Shown here: positions 1-8,159 of the stretch, piece after piece | How the letters are laid out: the number at the start of each line of letters is the position of its first letter | Numbering within the stretch: position 1 is the stretch's first letter | Assembly: GCA_000787465.1 (NCBI GenBank) | Contig: JSYX01000685.1 | Location: 1-17,502, forward strand | DNA from: Thermomucor indicae-seudaticae | Lineage: Eukaryota; Mucoromycota; Mucoromycetes; Mucorales; Lichtheimiaceae | DNA: 17,502 nucleotides | Direction: 5' to 3' | Notes under the pieces: model-generated | Databases searched by the model: none | What the model saw: only the letters and a program-made list of their open reading frames with translations | What the model was told of the DNA's origin: nothing | Program-made: the position numbers and the translations under genes

Positions 1-669
1 AACACGAGGCCGTGGTTGTCACATAAATCCGTGATCTTGTCCATGTCGAAAAATGACCCAAAAATCGCATACTTGTTGGCCAACGCCTTCGGATATCGGT
101 TATGGGCTCGTTATTACCATCCCATAGATAAAATTCGCCACTTGACGAGCCGAACATCTCGTAGATGGCTGCTGCATCCATTTGAAGAGAGTGCATGTCT
201 CCTGCCGAAACCAGAGGGGAGATTTCTCGTGCAAATGCCGGATATCCGGTAGTCCGTAAAAGCGCGTTCGCTAGTACACCGAAAGGCATGTAGTCCGCGA
301 TACTTTTTTCCTTTCGTTTATTCGCGGTCCAATCATGATTACTGATTCGCAAGTCAAAGTGAAGCCAGCCATCATAGTGATCAACCTGCCGCTTCAATGC
401 CCTCATCCGGACCTTTCTTTCCTAACCAATCCATCTTCAAACACAAATGCCCGCAGGAGGCACTTTGTCAGACCAATTACCATTACCTCTAAACCCGAGC
501 GCGCAGCATCCGAGTCATGACTATCTGAGCCTGAGTCTGCACTACCGATCCAGGGTCACTGGAACCTCAACAATTGACCCAGTATATTATCGAGAAGTTT
601 ATGAAAATCGCTGGCCAAACGAGCCCTGGAGGAGATGTCTGCAGATTTAAAGTTTAATGAAGATGGCAT
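1..669 (-). pseudogene. Broken gene of unrecognised family, partial at left edge
   Basis: Read on the minus strand from a possible ATG at 669, the sequence looks protein-like but needs repairs. The first segment starts MPSSLNFKSADISSRARLAS and continues as a helix-like stretch. It meets an in-frame TGA at 558-556 and a second at 405-403. Around 403-412 the reading changes frame to a segment containing HYDGWLHFDLRI and then ADYMPFGVLANALLRTTGY and SAGDMHSLQMDAAAIYEMFG. Near 85-110 it shifts again to a frame reading KYAIFGSFFDMDKITDLCDNHGL, which runs off the window edge. I do not recognise a catalytic motif or a named domain. The style (long acidic and aromatic stretches, scattered breaks) is like lineage-specific multicopy fungal proteins linked to mobile elements, but that link is inference. 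An intron could explain one break, not all of them. Confidence 0.45.
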
Positions 670-1056
670 TCCAAAGATACGTAACAAAAAAGTCTAAAAG
701 GGCAATAAGCAATCGAATCCAGTCCCGTCGCCAGTTATACCATGAATTAAGACCTTTGCTAACTGCTACACATACGTATGTACACATCGAACTTGTTGAA
801 TTTTCCTAAAGACCCAGCCTCCATAACACGCGTGGATTGCTTGGAGGTAATGCAAATGGTTAAATTTGCAGAGCCTTCATCCACATATCGCTGCAACGTA
901 ACTGAAGCGAATACAACTACAGGTTGGCGTTCATATTGCAGATTCTAGCACAAAACTGATTTAACACATCCAACGCGCACGCTTGGGGAGCAGAAACAAT
1001 TTGCCTGAGCGAAAGAAAACTCCGTCCATACTCTAACCCTTTCCGTCATCTCGCCC
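670..1056. other. Intergenic stretch upstream of GAA1
   Basis: About 390 bases between the broken minus-strand gene and the GAA1 start. No open frame of note on either strand and no recognisable RNA gene. It should hold the GAA1 promoter and 5' UTR, but I see no clear TATA box. Pyrimidine-rich sequence precedes the GAA1 ATG (around 1020-1056). Confidence 0.5.
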
Positions 1057-3620
1057 ATGCTCCTGTCAAGGATCAAAGCTCGATTGGCAGCAAGGCGTGG
1101 CTCATTTCAGTATAATGCAGCACAAAGAGAAAGGATTGCCCGACAATGTGAGAAGTATACCCCATGGTTAAGGTAAATCTTGGCAATCTTCTTGCGTTCC
1201 GCTTTCTGAACGTTAAAGTCGAGGCGCGAAGTCTGCTGCTTTTTATTGTGGGTGTTTGCTGGATCCTCGTGTTTCCTTCAGAAAGGTTCAATAAGCGGAC
1301 ATATATTTCAGAAAACGCGTTATTGCCCGGTCAGGTACGCCATTCAGAGGATCGGGCATAAAGAAAAACCTGTTAATGTGCATAACAGGTGAACGTGTAT
1401 TATGGATATAATGACGTTCGAACAGCAGAGGATTATCGATATCGACTTCGGGATGTTCAGGCCCAGGATAGTGAAACGTAAAAGACAGAGATTCGGACTT
1501 ACGGGGAAAGAGAAGATTTATGCGAGAAAATCAAATCTAGACGCGCAGCGTTCATTGAGAACGAGTTTCGCCAGATGGGATTTGTTGCCGCTTCACAAAA
1601 GTTTGATGCTGACGGCGAAATGGTTAGTGTGCTTGCCCTTGATTATATAGATCCAAGACGTGATGCATTGTTTCGATCAGGGCGTGAACGGCTTTGCTAT
1701 TTATCGAGCACCACGGAGCGATGGAAAGGAGGCGCTGATATTGAGTGCTCCTTGGGTATCTAGAACAGGCGACTGTAAGTGGTTGGTCTTGAGGCTTGGG
1801 ATAACTTGTTAGTAAGTTACTTCCAGACAATACGAACGGAATCGCTGCATTGCTTTCTATCGCGAAACTGTTTAAGCGTGAGTTATCAGACGCTAGGATG
1901 GTCCACCACAGTTTGGGATTAACTAAGGACAACGTTTAGGAAATGTTTACTGGTCCAAAGACATCATTTTGCTTGTCACTGACAAGGGCATGGTTGGAAC
2001 GCAAGCTTGGATAGACGCATATCACGGAACAGATAAAACGGGTAAGTGTTATATCATGCTGCAGGACGACTCAAATGCAATGTATCTGACAGGCGAAAGA
2101 AAAGAAAGCTTTTCGTCGCTTGTTATGCCTAGGTCTGGAGCAATTCAAGGCGTCGTCAACCTGGACTTTCCTGGAACGCAGGATTATGAAAGCTTAGGCA
2201 TCTTCTTTGGTAATAATTTTTACAGTCGAGAATATTCCTAGGAGTCGGGTATCACTAAATGTTATGCAGAGGGAGTGAACGGACAGTTGCCAAACTTGGA
2301 TTTAATCAATACCATTGTCACGGTAACAAGTCGCACGGTACATGTGCCCATCACGCTTCACGACGATACCTCGCATCCATACGAAGGTCATGCTTGGAGC
2401 TCCTACTTTGAATCTCTTTTCCATATGCTGAGAACCATGCGGTACCAAGCGACTGGTCACCCATCGAGTGATGCAGGACTTTATCTGAGGTATTCGGTGT
2501 GGTGAGGGCATGTGGGTTCAATTTAAGAATTGATCGGTATTGCATTGCAGATACAGGATTGATGCAGTGACTATTCACGGTGTGCGCGGGAGCACTCATC
2601 TCAATGCCTTATTTGGTTTCTTTCGAATCGGGATGTGGGTAGAAAAGAAGCTTTGGCAGTGTGGCCGACTGAAACTAATTGATTAATTCCACAGTCTCAT
2701 AGAATCCACTTTCCGCAGTCTGAATAATCTACTGGAGCATTTCCATCAATCGTTCTTCTTTTATTTGCTGCTGAAACCAAACCGCTATGTGTCTATTGGT
2801 GACTACATGCCGCCAGTCATTCTGTTTGCCTGCAACTTGATCTTTCAAATATCCTTTTCCTCATGTCTTATCCGGCCTTCTGACCACGTGTTGTCGGATA
2901 CGCTCCTTAACCAACCGTGTACTCACTAGTTCTATATTACTTTGAGCCTAGGGACTCGGGCACCCGACCGACTGAAAAGTCGTCGATCGCATCTGTACCC
3001 CCGGCTTATTCGATCAGCAGTCGCCCTGTATTCTTCCCCTTTATTGTCATGATTGGCGCTCACCTCGTGGGGCTTTTAATATTCTACATTATGCAAGGTT
3101 CTTCCTGGATGGATGATCAGGTGCGTTTCAAACTGTCTTTTGTTACACGATGCGATTAACCGCGTGCAAGCAGGTGTTGGTCACCCGATTTGGGCTGTCG
3201 ACGATGGTTGCCACTATATCTGTGGTCTGTGTCAGTTTCTGGATGAAGAAGAATGGCAGCAGCAGCAGCAAGAGGATACTGAAATCATTTTGCTTGGCGT
3301 TTAGCGGGCTCGTTATCGCCACAGTGTCGCTCCTGAATTTCAGTTTGGCTGTGGCTACAGCGGTGCTGATCGTACTACCTTACAGCGTGATGAGTTCACG
3401 TCCCGGATGGCTTTTCCGATGTGTGCAGTGGGGTGCTTTACTTGTTCTGTCACCACCTGGTATCGCAACGATCATAGCATGCGTCACCGGAATGGATCTA
3501 GGAGACTTGTTGTCGATCTTGATCAAGGATTATCGAACCGTGAGCTCCTGGCTCCTGTTGTACGTTTGTTTCGCGTATTGGCCAACAAACATGGCGATGC
3601 AGATCCTCGTCTTGAGTTAA
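1057..3620 (+). CDS. GAA1: GPI transamidase component Gaa1
   Basis: Gaa1 is a multi-pass ER membrane subunit of the GPI transamidase, which attaches GPI anchors to proteins carrying a C-terminal signal. Proposed exons: 1057-1172, 1232-1334, 1389-1470, 1513-1622, 1681-1774, 1827-1877, 1940-2041, 2093-2209, 2270-2489, 2551-2634, 2695-2864, 2930-3120, 3171-3620; total 1890 nt, about 629 aa, close to family length. Hallmarks in order: a first membrane helix ([15 protein letters not shown]), the lumenal start [48 protein letters not shown], a [11 protein letters not shown] segment with DYMPPVILF, then several C-terminal membrane helices ending [13 protein letters not shown]. The ATG at 1057 was chosen because it joins in frame across the first intron. 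Weak points: the 42-nt intron 1471-1512, needed to skip an in-frame TAA at 1479-1481, and the poor donor at 2865. The last acceptor could be 3170 or 3173. Confidence 0.9.
1471..1512 (+). other. Proposed 42-nt intron hiding an in-frame stop in GAA1
   Basis: The frame upstream (ending near [12 protein letters not shown]) and the frame downstream ([18 protein letters not shown]) are the same frame, separated by TAA at 1479-1481. A GTGAAA...AAAGAG intron of 42 nt, a multiple of three, removes the stop and keeps phase. It is shorter than every other intron in this gene (50-65 nt) and its acceptor lacks a pyrimidine tract. A true nonsense mutation or a sequencing error is the alternative. Confidence 0.4.
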
Positions 3621-3771
3621 ACAAGTTCTTTTATTCCATTTCTTTTTTCCAGAGAATATCAAACTCTCCGAGTAGGGGAAATATACACTTGTACACGGAC
3701 AACAAGTTGAAAAGAAATTACACAAGAAGCGTCGCAAGAAGGGAGGAGGGGAGGGGATGGAAGCACGGTTG

Positions 3772-5507
3772 TTAGATTTTCTTGGGTGGTTTTTGAGCTG
3801 TTGCGCAATGCCAATTAATATAACTTTGGCCGAGGCGCCAGCTTTCGGGTAAAGTAAGAGCGTATTGAGTGTATCTCTTTGGATTGAGTCCGGTGACCAG
3901 GGAGAGCCATGGTTGTAAAGATTGCAAGAGGAAAAGTTGTTGACTTGCGGTGACACGAGCCAATTCGGAGCAGAAGCCCTTTCGGACAATTGTGCGTTGA
4001 AGATCTTCAAAGGGATCACTGTTGTTTGTGATATTGATGGTACTATTAGGTTTCTTATCGGAATCTGTGGATGAACGTGGGTCCCAGCCAAGAGGAAGTG
4101 ATTGAAATTGGCTTTCGATGCGCCGGAATCCGTTCACGGCCAACAATGTAGATAAGTGCCGAGCCATATGTGGGTCTTGGTTGCGGAGCACCATCCCTTG
4201 TAGAACTAGATCATCATCATAAGCTTAATGTGTCATTCGGAGCGAAGCAAAAAAGATAAAACTTACTCTTGTCGTTAAGTGCGCATTCGTTATCCAGGCT
4301 ACTTTGCGTCTCCAAGTCCTGAGAAGGCGAGTTAGATGATGATAAGCAAACGTAAAGGGTCAAATTTTACCTGTTCTACGAGTTCTACCCATCCACCAGG
4401 CTTCAGGATACGCATATACTCGCTTATCAAGACTTTCCAGGTATCCGTCGTCAGGCCCCAGTTGAGGTCGCGTTGAAAAATGTAATCGACACTATTATCG
4501 GGAAACGGCAAGGTACCATCCTGGATGATATAGTGTCGGAAATGACAGTTCTTTGGCTTAATGTGCTGCGGATAACACGGTGTCTGGTCGATTCCGATAA
4601 AGGTGGCCTTGGGAAACTGGCTTGCCATTTCCATTGTCCAGGCACCAGGACCACATCCGACGTCGAGGACCACCACGTCGTCTCCTCCTTGCTCGAGCAG
4701 CGGACGGACGCCGAACGCGTGGAAATCGTGGCCGTGGAAAGCCATGCGCAACAAATAGTGTTGTGCCACCAGTCGATCTTGTTCCATGTCGTCAGAAGAG
4801 AGTAGATAGCCCCATCGCATGCTTGCCTCCTGTCTGCGTTGCCGCTTGTTGTTGGCCAGCAGCGCGCGTAATGAAGAAGCCTTTGATAATAATAAAGTGC
4901 TTTCGCTGCCATTGAATCCGCCAGAGTCATCACAGGACGCTGCAATCGACGGCGCGTTCGGTTGCTGCTTGGAGGATTTGGCGGGCAAGAGCGATAAAAG
5001 GGTGGCAACAGAAGGCTGTCGCCGCTCTTGTCGTCGTTTTCTTCGAGGACACTTTGGCGGTGGTGTAGGGGGACGAGGAGCCGTTGTTGAAGTCGATGCG
5101 GTGGCAGGTCGTTGCTGCATATTAGCTGTCGTGCTCTTTGAACTTTCTGTGCTTCCGTTACGCTTAAGGCTGCCGTTACTACTACGAGAACTGCTGTTCA
5201 GCGTGGATGGTGAAACTTCGCTCGAGGCAACGGAGTTCGATCGGGACATTGCTATTGTCAGTGGAGGAGGAGGTGAAATGCAGCTATGTGCCCTGCCGCT
5301 AAGGGTCTGAATACTCTTGGACGGTGCTAACCGGGGTTGTCTGTGTTCGTCTGAAAGTCTGTGAGCTGATCGAATGCTGTAAAGTTTTGATGCAAGTTGC
5401 TGTGTCCAAAGCTCAGAAGGATCAATAAAAGGATAAAGCTTTTTAGTAGTCATGAAGGGTACGGCGTAGTCAGAATGGAGGTCAAGTACAGAGTGATTGG
5501 AGACCAT
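3772..5507 (-). CDS. SAM-dependent methyltransferase with disordered N-terminus
   Basis: Class I S-adenosylmethionine-dependent methyltransferase; substrate unknown. Exons on the minus strand: 5507-4371, 4318-4267, 4196-3772; 1614 nt in frame, 537 aa. Introns 4370-4319 (52 nt) and 4266-4197 (70 nt) have GTAAAA/CTCAG and GTAAGT/ACAAG ends. The catalytic domain starts near residue 245 (AQHYLLRMAF). Motif I is VLDVGCGPGAW (about 280-290), followed by FIGID with the acidic ribose-binding residue, GTLPFPDNSVDYIFQRDLNW (about 331-350) and LKPGGWVELVE (about 368-378). Residues about 80-225 are rich in Ser, Thr, Pro and Arg, look disordered, and include a PPTPPP then KCPRRKRRQERR stretch that could be a nuclear signal. 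The first ATG of the open frame (5507) is used, but 5453 (MTTKKLYP) or MSRSNSV further in are possible starts. The gene converges on GAA1, 151 bp apart. Fold call firm, family weak. Confidence 0.85.
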
Positions 5508-5881
5508 AGTAAATTGGATTTGTTGTCAAAGGAAAATCTGGCCTTTTTATTGAGTGTAATGGGATATCGAACAACGTGGTAAGCTAACCTCCTTCGGGGC
5601 AGCTAAGTATAAGGGGAAATCATCATGTTGTGCACAGGTGCAGATTTTGCACATCATTTGGCAGCATCACCGGTCCGTCAACCCACCATTTTTACCCAAC
5701 CAAGGAAAACCATATTGTAACACTGCATACCCCACCACTGGATTCGATTGGCCATCGATCTTTCCCCTTAAATGGAACAATCAAAGAATCCAGAATCGCC
5801 AATTAAGGCACGGGTCACGGTCCGGCTAACAATTTCGTTGTGTCCTCCGGTTTGCGAGATCTGACTGCAATATCTATCTCT
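5508..5881. other. Intergenic, upstream of the methyltransferase
   Basis: About 375 bases between the methyltransferase start and the end of the SR gene, both on the minus strand. It must carry the methyltransferase promoter and the SR gene 3' end. Only short spurious open frames are present. No RNA gene or repeat is evident. Confidence 0.5.
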
Positions 5882-5887
5882 TTTATT
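5882..5887 (-). promoter_or_regulatory. Probable poly(A) signal of the SR gene
   Basis: AATAAA on the minus strand, 17 nt past the TAA stop of the SR-protein gene at 5905. The motif and position fit a cleavage/polyadenylation signal, but no transcript data are available and the spacing is short. Confidence 0.4.
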
Positions 5888-5904
5888 GATAATTTCCGTT
5901 CCAT

Positions 5905-7277
5905 TTACTCAGTTGCTACTTCATTCGTTTTGTCACTGCTGGGGCTAGTGGCCCTGTCATTATCGTTGCGCTTCGGACTAGGAGAACGAGACCTCGACCG
6001 AGAGACTGATCTCCTATCCCGGTCTGGAGTTTCACTGCGTCTTCTGGAGTGGCGACGCTCCGGTGTACGGGAACGCGAGCGCGAATAGCTTCGACCGCGA
6101 GGAGATGGCGAGCGTGAATAGCTACGATCTCTATATCGTCTGCGCAACGGCGATCTCGAGCGTGAAGAGCTCCGGTAACGTCCGCGAGGAGACCTCGAGC
6201 GCGAATAGCTCCGGTAACGACCGCGAGGAGATCTCGAGCGGGAATAGCTTCGGTATCGTCCGCGAGGAGACCGCGAGCGCGAATAGCTGCGGTAACGACC
6301 GCGAGATCGAGACCGAGAACGAGAATAACTAGGCGTTCTATGACGTCTGCGAGAGTAACTCCGGCTACGAGAGCGATAGCGACTACGTCTAACAAATGCA
6401 GTAGATTTATCAGTCATCTCCATTCAAGTTATTATACCTTCCAAAACGATATTCTACGGTGACCAGTCCTTCCCACAAGACAGTAGACCTGGCAGTGACC
6501 TAGTGAAATCGGTTCCTTGGGGCAGGATTCATGGAAAGTCGTCAAATCTAGAATTCACTACTTCCTTAAATAAGAAAAAAGAAAGAATAAAACAAGAAAA
6601 TGATGTCGAACAATAATCCTGATTCCACTTTTTGGACGGTTTACCAGTGGACCAACCTTGGCGGGAATAGACGGCCAAGTTGCATTTCTGTTGCAAAAAG
6701 GACGGATACTTTACCTGGAGCTTGCGCGACAGTCTCTTGCCCAATGACCTGGAAGCAAATTAAAGCTGTAAGCCCAAGTATGACGACAGATACTATCCGC
6801 TTCTCCTTACCTTCTTCGCCGCAATTAAAGCATGTACTGTCGTCCCCTCTTCGTACGGGTCCTTTCGCCCGTTCTACAATGATTCGGACGCCGTCGACGT
6901 CCTGCAAAAAAAAGGCTCTCGTCAGTAGATCTCTAAATGCCTTCGCAACTAAACACTACTTGCCATGCCGTCAGTGTCTCTCATGGCGTAATAGGCATCC
7001 TCTTTGTCGTCAAACTCGACAAAGCCGTAAGCTAAAATCAGATGTAAGATTGACCATTAGTTCCTCTGATTCACTATTTTTCGATGACATTCTGAACATA
7101 CAATAGGTCACACCTCGCTAGACAAGCAATCAAGTGGTTAATGTTTTCGATAGACTAACGCCCAGATTGCAATTTTACCTTCACTTCACAGCGCGTAATT
7201 CTTCCATAGCGATAAAAGATGTCCTCCAAGTCATATTCTTTAATGTGAGGAGGCAATCTTCCTACGAACAACGACAT
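5905..7277 (-). CDS. SR splicing factor: RRM + CCHC zinc knuckle + RS domain
   Basis: Nuclear SR-family splicing factor, in layout like SRSF7 or plant RSZ proteins, which bind exonic enhancers and recruit the spliceosome. Exons on the minus strand: 7277-7179, 7117-7114, 7031-6964, 6901-6811, 6748-6715, 6388-5905; 780 nt, 259 aa. RNP2 is LFVGRL (residues 3-8) and RNP1 is AYGFVEF (35-41). RNP1 is complete only with the 4-nt exon 7117-7114. The knuckle CFNCGEEGHWARDC (81-94) keeps C-x2-C-x4-H-x4-C and is assembled from two exons. Residues 99-259 are an RS domain with repeated GRYRSYSRSRSPR units, then an SPSPKR tail. Intron 6963-6902 begins GC (GCAAGT). Intron 6714-6389 is 326 nt, four or more times longer than the others, and probably regulatory. 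MSLFVGRLPPH is the typical start for this family, so the ATG at 7277 is preferred over upstream codons. Ortholog naming within the SR family is not settled. Confidence 0.93.
6161..6330 (-). repeat. 39-bp tandem repeat coding for RS units
   Basis: On the minus strand about four copies of a 39-bp unit encode 13-residue blocks of the form RGRYRSYSRSRSP. DNA similarity between copies is high, for example CGGTAACGACCGCGAGGAGA against CGGTATCGTCCGCGAGGAGA on the plus strand, so the array looks recently duplicated and not merely constrained at protein level. Boundaries are approximate. Confidence 0.8.
6438..6564 (-). other. Candidate poison cassette exon in the last SR-gene intron
   Basis: Inside the 326-nt intron, a long pyrimidine run (minus strand, 6600-6565, ending TTATTTAAG) makes a strong acceptor at 6565. 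A GTATAA donor sits at 6437, followed by a complete-looking 49-nt intron to 6389 with a TGACTGAT branch-like site. The enclosed 127 nt would join exon 5 as AG|G AAG TAG, an immediate stop. It is not a multiple of three. Skipping it yields the full-length protein. Confidence 0.5.
7114..7117 (-). other. Four-nucleotide microexon (CGAG) in the SR gene
   Basis: Exon 1 ends in phase 0 with AAG, and the next long exon starts CT TAC GGC TTT GTC, which needs one extra base. The sequence TGTCTAG/CGAG/GTGTGA supplies CGA + G, giving K-R-A-Y-G-F-V-E-F, exactly the expected RNP1 context. Flanking introns are 7178-7118 (61 nt) and 7113-7032 (82 nt), both GT-AG. Whole-gene length is a multiple of three only with these four bases. 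Confidence 0.8.
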
Positions 7278-7911
7278 TCGTCCAGGAAAAAGTTTAAAGA
7301 GAGTTTGCAGAAATTTCTGGTCTTTCGGGCCCCTTCTTTTTTCTACGAGCGCAGAAGGAAGGTGACGGGGTTTTCCGGCTTTGATCTGGCACGTCGACCC
7401 TCCACTCCTTTTCACATCTTTGAGCGGGAAAAAAAATCGAACTGTCTAGAATGTCTGAGTGAGAACAGCGGCTCAAAACCTTCATCCGTTCCTCTTCAGA
7501 TCCTCATAGCTACTTCAGATAAGTATGTATGTCTTACGATGGCGATTTGTCTGTATACACTTTCCATGAATATTCTTTAGGGTTGCGCTAGGTAGGAAAA
7601 TCGAAGGCAGCCGAGCTAAGGTGTATCCTTGCTCAATAGCTATTGCCGACCAATGAAGTACCTTAGTATGTAATAGACGTTGGGAACTAAATCATTTTTC
7701 CGCCGAAATTATGTTGAAGCTCATTTTATTAGTATGACATTATCATTAACCTGAACGATTCCAGTATATTTGGGCGCTAATATGTAATGCTACAAAAGCT
7801 GTTAAACAGCTTTGCGGTGGTGAAGATTCTAGACAGATAGGCGCCTTCGGATATGCACTGATCTGACTACTTCAGGGAGCCTAGAGACGAGTCGATTGGA
7901 TTCACAAGGTA
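7278..7911. other. Upstream region of the SR gene, no gene seen
   Basis: About 630 bases between the SR gene start (transcribed leftward) and the transposon terminus. It should include the SR promoter and 5' UTR. Open frames here are short and have no protein-like composition. A small perfect hairpin (7-bp arms, 5-nt loop) lies at 7795-7813. Nothing else stands out. Confidence 0.5.
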
Positions 7912-8015
7912 TACTACGAGAAAAATCCGCAGAGGTCGCAGAGATCGGAGTGATCGCAGAGATCGGAGAGGCCGCAGAGAAATTCTCCGCCATCCGCAGA
8001 GGTCGGAGAGGTCGG
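7912..8015. repeat. Probable CACTA-element terminus with 9-bp subterminal repeats
   Basis: Position 7912 starts TACTACGAGAAAAATCCGC, one base off a CACTACGAG-type start. It is followed at once by 9-bp units of consensus YCGSAGAGR at 7927-7980 (six in tandem) and 7994-8011 (two more), split by a 13-bp spacer. CACTA/EnSpm elements are known for CACTA termini and arrays of short subterminal repeats. The position just beyond the 3' end of the tnp2-type pseudogene supports this reading. I could not find the matching inverted terminus in the window, so the element is probably truncated. Confidence 0.5.
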
Positions 8016-8159
8016 CTTGTCTCATGCGACTTCGCAACAACACTGTGTAAACGTATACATAGTGCTTTATGAGCGTCTTAATGTATTTCAATATTTATAG
8101 AAAAGCATCCACTATGGATATGCATAATTATAATATCAAACTGATATCGTTTTCTATTG

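Noticed and set aside
770..781. 12-bp palindrome ACATACGTATGT upstream of GAA1
   Set aside because: Could be a factor site, but a single short palindrome without a known match or repeat is not enough to call.
3498..4091. 197-codon minus-strand frame at the GAA1/methyltransferase junction
   Set aside because: It overlaps the last exons of both genes in another frame and shows no motif; the methyltransferase exon 4196-3772 explains the region.
4819..5310. 163-codon plus-strand frame opposite the methyltransferase
   Set aside because: Antisense to the Ser/Pro/Arg-rich N-terminal segment; no domain and no start context.
5916..6395. 159-codon minus-strand frame over the RS exon
   Set aside because: Alternative-frame reading of the RS repeats; its Ala/Arg/Val/Asp-rich repeats come from the repeat DNA, and the exon frame is fixed by the zinc-knuckle exon.
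7795..7813. Perfect 7-bp inverted repeat with 5-nt loop
   Set aside because: Short enough to arise by chance, no U-tract or neighbouring gene end that would make it a terminator, and such terminators are not expected for Pol II genes.
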